NCBI GenBank assembly: GCA_905250125.1
Contig: CAJNOL010000205.1
Coordinates: 70,542 to 134,541, forward strand
Length of the DNA stretch: 64,000 bases
Origin: Rotaria sordida
Taxonomy: Eukaryota; Rotifera; Eurotatoria; Philodinida; Philodinidae
Reading direction: 5' to 3'
The notes below the pieces were generated by a model. It saw only the letters and a program-made list of their open reading frames with translations. It ran no database searches and was not told the DNA's origin. Shown here in pieces: positions 51,056-62,420 of this stretch. The stretch's first letter is position 1. The number at the start of each line of letters is the position of its first letter. The position numbers were made by a program, and so were the translations under genes.

Positions 51056-51977
51056 TCAAGTAAGAATACAATATGGCATAAGTGTTGTTGAGCTTACATT
51101 CTCTCGACATAGAGGACATCGAGATGATGTAGCTAATAATTGACGAGTACATGATGTACACATAACATGACGACATTGCGTTATTATTAAATAAACACCT
51201 GTACGTTGTAAATGAGTAAGTGTTTCAAGACAAATTGGACATTGTTGTACATCAATAGATAATTTACGTTCAAATGGATTAGATGAACACGATATTGAAA
51301 TTAATTCATCCTCTGTTAAATCAATTAATTCATTATCATTATCATTATTATCATCATTAGCAAGAATTTCAAGAGATTCATGATCATCATCATCATTATT
51401 AGTTAATTGTTGTTGTTGTTGTTCATTTTCTTCATCTATTATTGCAGGTTCTTCTTCAATATCTTCTTGAACGATTTCCACATCTTCAATATCAGATGAA
51501 GATATGGATGTATTAATTATAGAGGATACTGATGGAGGTATATCATTAGTTACATCAATTCCTTGATCATCATCTGAATCTGAATCCGAAACAACAATTA
51601 TTGGATTATTAGTTTGTGAAACAAAATAATTCAAATTTTGTTGTTCAATTTCAACAATATCATCATCATTGACATCACTATCATGTACATTTTGGCTAAA
51701 AATATTCGAGTAAAACGACGAATGAATTGACGTAAGTTAAGAGAATAATCTCTAACCTGTCTTCATCAAGAATCACTGCTGAAACAATAGGTTCATCAAC
51801 AATTATTTCTTCATCTTCATCTTCTTCTATTACTATTTGATTGTCATTATCTGGTGGTGGTGTTGGTGAAGAAATTGAAATACGAGAACGTTTTGATACT
51901 GGTTCAAATTCATCTGAGACTTGTGAATTTGATAAAGGTGATGATGGAGGTGACGAAGAATGATGTTGTCGTTTCAT
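51056..51977 (-). CDS. RNF4-like SUMO-targeted ubiquitin ligase candidate (286 aa)
   Basis: Two exons, 51757-51977 and 51056-51695, join in frame (AG|C) to give 286 aa. The first 220 residues are acidic and low in complexity but carry several hydrophobic-acidic motifs resembling SUMO-interacting motifs: EEIIVDE, DDIVEIE, PIIVVSDSDSD, ELIDLTEDE. The C-terminal 60 residues form a C3HC4 RING (CPICLETL, CRHVMCTSC, CPLC) followed by a short tail. Multiple SIMs before a C-terminal RING is the RNF4/STUbL design, in which poly-SUMOylated nuclear proteins are ubiquitinated. The RING spacing is visible; SUMO binding is inferred. A polyglutamine run and Asn/Asp-rich repeats occupy the middle. A splice acceptor (AG at 52002-52003) lies 24 nt before the ATG. 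Head-to-head with NXF1. Confidence 0.82.
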
Positions 51978-52566
51978 TGCTTTTCATTAGATCATTGAAA
52001 TCTAAAATAAATCAAGTAAGAATAAAAAAAAGTATACATATATATATATTGATTATATTTATAGGAAATGAAAGAAATTATCTCATTGTAAGTACACAAA
52101 GAAAAGGATAGCGACATTCGATTCATCATCATTCAGCTTTTTTTTATTTCTTTTTCTGTATGGTTAGAATATATATAACAATTAGAAAAAAAATAAATAG
52201 ATGTCACTAAAAAAAAAACAAGATTTACTTTAGAAAATGATTATTCTTTAAAAAGGAAATAGTTTCAAATAAAATGATATCTACAAAAAAATTAAATTAT
52301 GCTTTTAATTTCATATTTGAGATTATTTCAAAAAAAAAAAACCAACTGAATATTACATATAATTGGATATGAGTCATTGAGAAAGATTTTTCCTTTATTT
52401 CATGTAATTTCATCTAAAAAAAAAATTACTCAAAATAAAACATGACACATGTATCAGATGACTTTTTATCGTATTTCCCGTTGAGTAACATACATATTAG
52501 AATATTCTATTGTTTGTCTTTAATAAAAATAAATAGACTTATGTTATTATAGATTATTATTACAAA
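51978..52566. promoter_or_regulatory. Divergent promoter region between the RING gene (-) and NXF1 (+)
   Basis: 589 nt separating two divergent start codons, so promoters of both should lie here. The sequence is A/T homopolymer-rich; I cannot point to a specific TATA box or initiator. Splice acceptors occur just upstream of both ATGs. Confidence 0.45.
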
Positions 52567-55500
52567 ATGTTTAATCGAAACGATTTTTCTCATAATGGTG
52601 GTAAACATTATACAGATCCAATATCATATCGATATAATTCGAAATATAATCAGCGTGGTGGTCGAAAAAATTATCGTCCAGAATCTAATCGTAATGGAGA
52701 TGATGTTGATACACTTATGGTATCAATTAATCGTCATTTAACAACTGATGGAAATCCATCTCAAAATTTATCATCAAGAAGATATGTAACTAAACATACT
52801 CAAGATCGTCGACCAACTCGTCCAACTTATCAATTAAAAAAGGCTCAAATAAATCAAACAGGTTGGTGGCGTGTAACAATTCAACAAGCTGGTACAATTG
52901 GCAAAGAACGTGTTATGTCAACACTTAAAGCTCATTGTCCTCGTCAATTTCAGCCTTATCATGTAAATATTTATTTTATAATAAAAATTCAATCATTTAT
53001 TTTATTAATTATTAATTATTAATTATTTTAGTATTTCATTGATCCTCATACAAAAGCAGGTGTTTTCTTTGTCAATAATCAACAAGATGCCGATATGATG
53101 AAACGAGCTAATGGAAAAATTGAAGTTCAAAACTTAGATATTGTAAGTGATAAAAAAGAAACAAGAAAAATGAAGTAGGAGTGTCCCGAGTCGAAGGATA
53201 TTCGTCCACAGCGTACGTTTAGGCGAACATTTGACTAAAAATGATAGTCGCTGCTTTTGAAGATTTAAATATAGGGAAATATACTTCGCAATATAGTCTA
53301 TATCTAATGGTATAAATAACTTTGTTATAACCCTTAAAGCAACTGAAAAACCAATTGTCAAAAAATTAGTCTGAAAAGCGTGATGTCACTAAGAAAATTG
53401 ATATCTGATAAAATTAAACTATTCGATAGACAAATCAAATACGCTTACTGAATCTCCAAGTCGAGTTATATACAATGGTAAAAAATCTTGTTTTCTATAG
53501 TATCGTCCGAATGGCTAGTTCCATAAAATGAACAATCCAACCCTCAAATTTTGCCAGAATGTTTTTCTATCTACTGTCTCTAATATTTGTTGGCACAATC
53601 ATTTCTGAACTGCACAATAGGTTTTCAAAAGTCCTAGATTTTTCTGATTTTGGACAAATATTTAATCAACAAAAATAGTATATTCAGAATCAGTGCCTTA
53701 AACCACGTCGAATGATATATAATACAAAACAATTTTAAAGAAAAACGTTTTCTCGAAGAAAATGAAGGTTAGGACCTCCGTCAGGCATTTTTCGTTGAAA
53801 AACTTTTTTTCTTTTTCTAAAACACGCTTTTCTACATCGTATTCAATTATTTCTGAGCAAAGAAAGTCACATGTCTGCCTGCCATGCGAAAAATACACAC
53901 TATCTAAGAAATTTTCGTTTTTTCCCCAGCGAAGCTGCAGGGTTTTATTCGTCTTTTTTTGCTCATGAATTCTGACAAAAAAATGTTTGATCCCTCCCGA
54001 ACCGTGGCGTTCTCGGGACACCTCTGAAACGAAGAAACTATTTTATATTCTTTTTTTAAGCTTCGTATTATGGTTGGTCGAGTTTCAGCTCCGATAGCAT
54101 CAATGGATGAAGACTTACGGCCACATTTTAAAGTAAATAATACATAAAAAAAGAAACATGTTTATTTCACTAAATACAATCTTTAGGATTATTTACTCAG
54201 TCGTCGATTTAATAAACAAACATTTCAATTAGATTTATCAAACTTAGCTGATGATGAAGGTAATAAGAAAGTTTTATTTTAATATGAAATTATAATGTTA
54301 AATATTTAGATTTAAGTTCTTTGGGTATTTTTCCACAATTTAATAAACATGGATTTATACGTGATGTTGTTGATATCATTAATAAAGATCTTCCTATGGT
54401 TAGTATTAATATTTGTTTATATTTCTAGAATTCTTTTTTTTATTTCTTTGTAGACACGACAATTAGATTTGGGTTCAAATAATATTATGAATTTATATGA
54501 ATTTCGTAATCTTCATTTAAATAATCTTGTACAATTAAGTTTTGCTTCAAATCAAGTTTGTTATTTAAAAACAAAAAAAAGTATTTTTGTTTTTTAAAAT
54601 TGAAATTATTTATTTTTAGTTAAAACATGTTGACAATTTTGATAATCTTAAACATTTATCTCAATTAGTTCATATATTTATCAAAAATAATCCATTAACA
54701 TTACCAAATAACAAATGCAATAATTCCATCGATGATATAATCAGGTCAGATCGGAAAACTTTTTTTTTTCATGGACATTCACAACAGACAGAGACAAAAA
54801 GAAAATATCTATTTAAATCGAATGTTTTATTTTCTATGATTTATTTTTATTATCTTATTTTTATTCTCAACAGATCATTTGATTTCACTTGAGTTAAAAA
54901 TATTAAATTCATCGAATTGAAAATTAAAAGAAATATATTTACACAATCGAATTCGATCTATTACATTAAACGAGAGAATGTGTGAGTGATTTTGTACGTC
55001 GAAAATTTATTCAAGTATGAGAGTATATCGAAAATAATCTTGTAAAATTTCTCATATTTTATTGTAAATAATATTGAAATTGTTTTTTTGTACGTCGAAA
55101 AAAAAACAACGAACGAACTCTTTTCCACTCAATCAAACAACAATAAATAATCAAGTAATAATTCTATACTTCAATCAAATTTATATGATATTCGATGTTC
55201 AAATATTTTAAAAATAAAACAAAAACAAATTAGAAAATGAATCATAATTGATTAATAATTAATTCTTTGGAATTTATTATAAAAATCAATTAAACTTCTA
55301 TCTTTGATAGAATTTTATTCTTACTGATTATATTATCAATTTTGAATATCGGAATAGAATATCAAACAAAATTCTTATGTATTAATTTCTATAAACATAG
55401 AATAATTGAATACCTTAACAACAGCGTACAAATGGATATAATCAAAGCTTTTTTTTTTTTGTATATGTGATGAGAGAAATGATTATTGTAAAATGTAATA

Positions 55501-57034
55501 AACGATTTCGATTAAGTTTACAATTGTATAAACATTCTAAATCGATGAATTACAAATGTGAATAAGAATGATTAATTGAAAAATGAAAAAGAAAAACAAA
55601 TCAATATAAAACATTCGATTTAAAAACGACAGGGTAAAAGACGAGTTTGTTTGCTGTTGCTTGGGTGTCTATTTTTTCAGTTGCATTCTGCAACAAGCAT
55701 CCATCAATTTGGTCCATCTAATACCATTCTAGTATTATACAGCAAAAATTACCACAACTCAAACGAATCGTATGTTAATTTTTTCAATAAAATTTTTTTA
55801 ATAAATATATTCTTTTTTTTTTTTTTTACAAAGGATGATATTGATCTTACACCAGCTATTCGTTTTGCAACTGATATTGAAACAATAAAATTACCAAAAT
55901 CATTACCACATTATGTACCAAATGATATGCAAACATTTTTACAAAATTTTATTGAAAAATTTTATCGATTATTTGATACACATGATCGTAGTGAATTACA
56001 TGCATGTTATCATGATTTATGTATGTTTTCATTATGTATTACAAAATTAGAAGATTCACATGTTCCTATACGACAATATAAATATGGTACATTAATATTA
56101 GAATCAAGAAATTTACAATTTGGTACTGATAATAATAAACGTATTAGTTTATTACGACATGGTAAAACGGCTGTATTAGATTTCTTAAGATTTAAATATC
56201 CATTAACTAAACATGATGGAAATTCATTTCATGTTGATGTTATTTCAACAACTGTAAGTTATTGATTGATTTTTTTTTTTATTATATATATTTTATTTAT
56301 TATGTTTTTATAGAATAATCGAGCTGTTTTTACAATCAATGGTCTTTATAAAGAAGGTAAATTGAATTAGAAAAATTTTTGATTTTTTTTATTATGAAAT
56401 TTATTGTTTCAGTGGATCAAAATACAAATAATCCTATTCGTTGTTTCCAACGTACATTTACTTGTGCTCCAACTACGGCTGGGTAAATATGAATTTTTTT
56501 CTCTCAGATTTAATATAATTATTATTATTATCATTATTTAGTATACTTATCATAGCTGATCATATTATGTTAAGTAATGCGGCTGATGCACAAATTGAAG
56601 TATGTATAATATTGAATTTTGATTATGAAGAAAAATAATAATTATTTTTTTTTTTTGTATAGAAAATGACTCATTCTTCAACAACATCATCATCACAAGA
56701 TTTGAATAATCAAAATAATCTAAATACAAATATTGATATACAAAATCAAGAAATGGTTCAGAAATTTTCTCGACAATCAGGCATGAATATTGAATATTCA
56801 ATATTGTAAGTTTATTATTTTAACTTGAAATATATAAGTGAAATGTATATACTATTATTTCAGATGTTTACAACAAAATAATTGGAACTATGATAAAGCG
56901 GCAGAAGTTTTTCTTGATTTACACAGCAAGGTTAGTTTTTTATTTTTGTTATCTTTTTTTCTTTTTAAATCTAACGAATATTTCGTATTTTTATTTAGAA
57001 TATGATTCCAACTGATGCTTTCAATAAATCTTAA
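52567..57034 (+). CDS. NXF1: NXF1 / TAP mRNA export receptor (613 aa)
   Basis: Fifteen exons give 613 aa (human NXF1 is 619): 52567-52962, 53032-53142, 54061-54132, 54187-54259, 54310-54398, 54454-54555, 54620-54744, 55733-55769, 55834-56253, 56314-56356, 56413-56482, 56542-56599, 56663-56805, 56864-56930, 56999-57034. The N-terminus is Arg/Gly-rich, as in the cargo-binding part of NXF1. It is followed by an RNP-type fold (GWWRVTIQQAG, AGVFFVNNQQDADMMKRANG), leucine-rich repeats (RQLDLGSNNIMNLYEF, LVQLSFASNQ, LKHLSQLVHIFIKNNPL), an NTF2-like domain (FIEKFYRLFDTHDRSELHAC, then FQRTFTCAP), and a C-terminal UBA-like TAP-C domain (QKFSRQSGMNIEYSI, CLQQNNWNYDKAAEVFLDLH). NXF1 with NXT1 carries mRNPs through nuclear pores. 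The 37-nt exon 8 restores the end of the LRR (IIQQKLPQLKRI). The acceptor is 14 nt before the ATG. An AATAAA at about 57199 is a likely polyadenylation signal. Confidence 0.94.
53177..54025. mobile_element. Non-autonomous TIR element in NXF1 intron 2
   Basis: NXF1 intron 2 is 918 nt against about 50-100 nt for most others. Near its ends lie AGGAGTGTCCCGAG (53177-53190) and CTCGGGACACCTCT (54012-54025), inverse copies at 12 of 14 positions. The roughly 850-bp interior has open frames on both strands, but none resembles a transposase. The target-site duplication is not clear. Confidence 0.5.
54745..55732. other. Long NXF1 intron 7
   Basis: 988 nt, extremely AT-rich, no inverted termini found. 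It ends at CATTCTAG directly before the 37-nt exon 8. Longer open frames that run over this exon use a different frame and are spurious. Confidence 0.5.
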
Positions 57035-59838
57035 TTCAATTGTTCAATTCATAGACTGTGTCTCTATTAGAAATTAGGCACTACTTTGTTTTCTTTTTTT
57101 TGGTTTTTTTTAATAATTTTGTTTTTGAAACTAAAGTGTACGCGTATTTTCTTTTGATTTCATGAACGAAGTATATTACTGTAAATGTACTAAACATTCA
57201 ATAAAGTTGGGAGAAAAAAGAATGAAATTTATTCTTCTGAGTAATAAATAGTGAAATGAATGTTGAATATAAGTTATCTGACATACAAAATTGTTAAATA
57301 AATTATGGTACAAAAATCTCAACACAACATATTTACTTATCTTTCAACGACTTACAGACAGCTGATTGGCGTCAAAAGCAATTAATTAGAATCAGACTTT
57401 TTCGTTCTTTCCGAATATATGTTCAAAAGGTCCAAAATAGTGGTTGTACAGAATACTATTTCAGTCAATTTTTGTTCAATCTTACCTTGGATGGAAAATC
57501 TAAAAATATATTCGAAAATAGCGAAAAATTCTATTGCTAACTGACTGTTTCTGTTTTTTAACAGTTGTCTTTTAGTGACTGAAAAATGAGCAAATATTTT
57601 GTGCTGAGACTTCTGCGTTTTAAGTAAGTTATCCCATATTTTTTGACATATCTATTTAGATTTGGTTTCTTTTTCAGCAATATTCAATAGATCTTTGCAG
57701 ATTTTGATATCTAAAGTGATTTGAGGAACTAAACTAAATAATAAAAACTAGTTTTTGAGTTCAAAATGAACATTCTTTTAATATTAAGGTGTCCATTTTC
57801 AGAAAATATCCAACATACTGTTTTGAGAAATGACATTTTCCATTTGAATGATAAAATAAAGTTAACCAGATATGTATTATCATGAGAGTAATCATTAAAA
57901 CTTAAATAATTTTTTTTTTGCTTTCTAACATCTTTCTATTGACAAACTAGATGATGATAAACAAGAATTGTTTTCTCATTCATGATAGCAATTCGTTTAG
58001 ATGATATTGATTGTGTGCTTGACCAAAATTGTATGCTGCATAGTCACTTGGATCACACAGTAAATCTCAGATAATTATCATGTTTCAACATTGCTAGACA
58101 CAGACAGTACTAGAATGTTTTTAGTTAGACCAGTTTTCGTAGTACATAGTTTGCAGTCGTATATCAATTCTATGAGCATTAGAGATTGAATCAGTTCTGC
58201 AATTCTAAAGAGATATTCTATTTAAACTTTTGAATATACTAATTAAAATTCATTCAAATCATGATATCTGATGAAATTCTACAAGTGACTGATTAAGAAA
58301 AGCTTTGATAAACACTAAGTAAACGTATTTTCAACTTGATTCATTGTTAAAGATATGATTGAATTTATAATAGTTTATGAAAAACTTATCATATAAAATC
58401 ACATGCATTTGTAGATTATATCAAAATATTTTTCATTAGTCAAAATATTAAAATGAACAGGCCGTCTCGTGTCATCAATACACAAAACTAATAATTATAA
58501 AATTTCTCAAAAGATATTTAATAATTGAAAATATATCTAAGTGCACATTCAATTGACTTTCATTGGTAATAATCGTTCTTAATGTGAAGCAATTTCTAGA
58601 ATTCGACATATTCTGCATTTCACATGTCGACGACATTATTGCCTGTTGTCAAAATAATTCGAAACAATCTATAATTTAATATCTTTTAAAATATTTTTCT
58701 AATATTTAATAAAACATCCGTTTACATCCTTTTAATATTGTATAATATCTATCGTGATATTCTACGAGTATTTCTGGAATGAAAAGAAACTTCTAAGATA
58801 TGTTGTTTGATAATTTAAAAAATCAATTCATTATTAATCATTAACTAAGACTTTAATAATTTATTTTCAGCTTGAAAATAGTATCAAACGAGAGAATCAT
58901 CTAAATTGTTTACCCGCTGTCTGAACTCATATTAGACTAGAACCGCCCGTCAGGTTTAACTAGGAGCGTCTAGATCTGAAAGCTTCCTATTCATTTGATC
59001 GGAGTCCTGGTCTGGTAATTTTCTATAGACTGAATCTGAAATCGGGACTGAGCCAATGAATTATACTCAAAAAGTAACAATCAATTATGAGTTAATCCTT
59101 ATAAGATTATCATCAAGATTGTCTCAGAAATATGTAGAGTATATTAGTAGCAGAATACAAATAAAACGATAAATTAGTATCTCGCATGGTCGCAGCGACT
59201 TGAAGACTCAGACTAAAAACATCCATTGAATTAGGCCTACAGTTCGTGTCCTGGTCTGCTTCTGAAAATTTTGAACTCGACGGACTTAATATTTGATCTA
59301 CAATAATGTCCTGGGAGGCATTGCACGTAAGCGACGACCAACATTGCTCAATCGATCTCACCGATTTGGCTGATATTTTTACAGAAGGTAGACCTAACAA
59401 AGTTAAGAAGAAACGGAAAATTTCAGCTCAAGCAGATGAGCCACTCTGGAGATATAGACGTCCCAAGTACAGAGGGGTCGGGTATTTTTGGAGTACCTCA
59501 TACTGCAATACTTTCCAGTAAAGTTTTGTTTTCTAAACAACAGTAAGAGTTATAACGAAGATTTTTTTATTATAGATACTATCAATGATGGACTATCGTT
59601 TCATGATATTGAAAGTGTCTTATCATCTAATAATTTAGGGCTAGTGTTATATACCATTTCCAGAAAGCATATTCACGTATATAGGGCAACTTGGTCAAAT
59701 CAGCGCGCTAGACCAGCTCGAGACTAATCTCATTTGAAAGAGCACATCAAACTGCATCGAATGGCGTTTTCAAAAGTTTGTAGAAATCAACTTTGATAGC
59801 AAAAAGTTTTTGAACAAGACCAGAAAGACCAAATTTGT
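57035..59838. other. Gene-poor region downstream of NXF1
   Basis: AT-rich. A patch at about 58915-59740 has a more balanced base composition and open frames on both strands, for example plus-strand 59306-59521 with a Lys/Arg-rich KVKKKRKIS stretch. I do not recognise any product. The patch adjoins the palindromes that follow and may be part of a mobile element. Confidence 0.35.
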
Positions 59839-60470
59839 GGTCCGATTCTGATTATGAAGGTTGACGATTCATTATCAAATGTACGGTTTAAAGATTTCAG
59901 ATGAAAGCCCGTGTCAAGAAACCTCTAAATTCAAAATTTCAGCTCATTTGAGCATGTCTGTGAAAAATGATGAAAGATTTATTTTTGTGAAATTTTATAG
60001 CATAATATAAATTTTTCTATTGCTCATATTTCAATTAAAGTACAATCAAAAGATCTGAAATTTTTACCATACACTATTCTCCTCAAGTCCTTTATATGCG
60101 CAAAGTTTCAAGGCAAAATTCGAAATTTGATTTTTTTCATGATCCTGAGAGGGAATACGGCAATTTTTCGGAAAAAAGTCAAACTTCGGATTTTGGCCTG
60201 AAACTTTGCGCATATAAATGACTTGAGAAGAATAGTGTATGGTAAAAATTTCAGATCTTTTGATTGTACTTTAATTGAAATATGAGCAATAGAAAAATTT
60301 ATATTATGCTATAAAATTTCACAAAAATAAATCTTTCATCATTTTTCACAGACATGTTCAAATGAGCTGAAATTTTGAATTTAGAGGTTTCTTGACACGG
60401 GCTTTCATGTGAAATCCTTAAATCGTACATTTGATAATGAATCGTTAACCTTCATAATCAGAATCGGACC
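59839..60470. repeat. Long near-perfect palindrome (arms about 300 bp)
   Basis: The left arm starts GGTCCGATTCTGATTATGAA at 59839 and the right arm ends with the inverse at 60470. By eye the outer 270 bp of the arms differ at about seven positions (about 97% identity), and weaker pairing continues inward to about 60139 and 60171, leaving a loop near 31 nt. No coding frame is shared. The high arm identity points to recent formation or ongoing gene conversion between arms. Confidence 0.9.
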
Positions 60471-60502
60471 CCAAAGGCGACGACAAGTTTCAGAGTAATT
60501 GT

Positions 60503-60571
60503 TGACCCCAGAACTGGACATGTATAGAATTGTAGAGGAAGACGTGCTTCATCCAGTAGTATGCTTATTAT
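60503..60571 (+). pseudogene. Peptide-coding remnant, plus-strand copy
   Basis: Reads LTPELDMYRIVEEDVLHPVV followed by CLL and a stop. It is paired with an inverted copy at about 60738-60808. The sequence upstream in this frame is closed, so only a fragment survives. The parent protein is not recognised. Confidence 0.35.
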
Positions 60572-60737
60572 GAAATTCTATTGTGCACCGTCCAAGAAAA
60601 ATAGGCGAAAAGGTATAAGTTTCATTGATTTTAGAGCTTTCCGTTACCAGAATCAAACAAGTAGTATAAGATCAATCTAAAACGTACTCCAATTATATGA
60701 GTATCATTTCACGGTTCACGTTCTTTACTTTCACAGT

Positions 60738-60826
60738 AATAAGCATACTACTGGATGGAGCACATCTTCTTCCACAATCCTATATATGTCCCGTTCTGGT
60801 GTCAATTCCTTGTCGTCGCCTTTAAA
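60738..60826 (-). pseudogene. Peptide-coding remnant, minus-strand copy
   Basis: Reads KGDDKELTPERDIYRIVEED then VLHPVVCLLL and a stop. Differences from the plus-strand copy fall almost all at third codon positions and most are synonymous, the signature of a segment that was once translated. The frame closes just upstream. Confidence 0.35.
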
Positions 60827-60827
60827 T

Positions 60828-62420
60828 TGTTAAATTCTAGATAGGATGACAAACACAAGGCTATGCTTAACAACATAAATACAGTAAATACCTTTTATAA
60901 TTTATACGGACATCAAAATCCCGTAGTGGTTAGTGCGAGTCAAATATCGCGAAGATAGTAGCACCCGCTGAATTATGGTTTAGAGCAGTGATAGCGTAAG
61001 ACTTTGAAAGGTTGTGTTATCCAAGCATGTTTCAGATAGAATCTATTAAAAGCTGATTCTCTACGTACAGTATCGAAAAATCTGTAATAATCGTATGTCC
61101 ATATGAAAGACTCTTGTTTTACTATGCAAGTTATATGGAATATCACCGATCAATAATCTTAGACATATCTTAGATTATTTCTTCGTAATATTAATCGTAT
61201 TACATTTAGTGCTTACTACTGCTTTTAGAGAGGTGTTTTAAATGTCCTCTTTTGATTTATGAGAGCTGCAAATGACTAGTTAATACTTCTGTCAAACTGT
61301 TCATGATATATTTAGGCGTATTCAATTCTAGACTGGGAGCAATTGTTTTAGTTACTAATCATAGATTTCGCCAGAATGACTACTCATTGGATGGAAACTG
61401 TCTCTTTCGTTCTTTAAACGCTTGATCAGTGTATTACAAATGTCTATTCCTGGATGACTCGTCTTATAACATAGTTACCTCTCATTTTACAAGATCTTAT
61501 ACGTTGAGGAAATGAAAAATTTAAAATTCATCCTTCAATCGGTTCTCTCTTATCTTATATAGTTTTGGTTTACTCACTGTACTTTGCTGTATTTCATCTG
61601 TACATTGGACTGCAAAGTCTCACTTTTCCGCTTGATTTCCGCTTTATGAGCTGTTGTCCCAGATTCTTTTTCGAACACTCACATCTCATTAGGAACTACA
61701 TACTGCGCAAAGGCTTGACTGAAGAGCCACTGATCAATCTTGTGTCTTCCTTTTATTGGCTTAGATAACGTTTTATGATTTCTTGTTCTATGTTCTGAAA
61801 TCCAATAAATAGACTATCTTCCAGTTCATTTTGTCAAGATCAATTTCAGTTGAACTCTTAATATAGCTTTATTCCAAATCGATTTGTCTCGTTTGTTGTT
61901 TCTACAATAAACTAGTTGTTGATAAATGATATTGGGAAAACAAGATCATATACTGTTACGATCGTTGCATCAATGCAATCATTTCTATCTATTCTTCACT
62001 AATTTATTGACAGTGAGAAATTTCCATAATGGACAATTTTATAGAGAAATATGATATTCATTGTTAGCATTCCTTTGTTTATTCAATCTCGACACAAGCA
62101 ACTGGTAGACAAAATTTATTTATTTTTTAAAATGATTATAAGCGTATCCTCAGTATTCGTTTTATTGACAAGAGAATCTTTTGAATGTTCACTTTTGCTC
62201 TTCCGAAAAAGGGAATCAGAAGCTAAGTGTATTCATCGAAATTCTACTTTCTATTTTTTTGTTTCTTTTCAAAATAAAAATAAAATAACAATCCAGAGAA
62301 AAAGAAGCAACAAGTATGATATGACTTCAAGAACTTCTTCAACAATAATAGTTTCATCTTTATTCTGTACCATAGTCGATTAGTTCTTAATCATAATAAT
62401 TACTAGTTCCAATCAATTAT
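60828..62420. other. Intergenic region without recognised genes
   Basis: AT-rich sequence with open frames at 61565-61768 and 62051-62383 on the plus strand that lack motifs and splice context. Probably includes the 3' UTR of the minus-strand gene ending at 62421. Confidence 0.35.

Larger units (their letters stand above)
60473..60827. repeat. Second palindrome directly abutting the first, with peptide-coding arms
   Basis: The left arm, about 60473-60570, starts AAAGGCGACGACAAG; the right arm, about 60739-60827, is its inverse. The left arm carries about 11-12 extra nt after the shared start. The spacer is about 170 nt. The two palindromes are separated by only 2 nt, so 59839-60827 may be one compound foldback element. 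Confidence 0.75.

Noticed and set aside
53698-54021. 107-codon minus-strand frame inside NXF1 intron 2
   Set aside because: Lies in the TIR element; no transposase motif and A/T-driven composition (poly-Phe/Lys).
55651-55833. 5' extension of the long open frame that contains NXF1 exon 9
   Set aside because: The true upstream exon is the 37-nt piece 55733-55769 read in another frame (IIQQKLPQLKRI), which completes the LRR; the extension crosses an intron.
10285-57034. Idea that VIRMA, CDC40 and NXF1 form an mRNA-processing gene cluster
   Set aside because: Unrelated genes (myosin, a RING ligase) and a 10-kb gene-poor stretch separate them and orientations differ; proximity is most simply chance.
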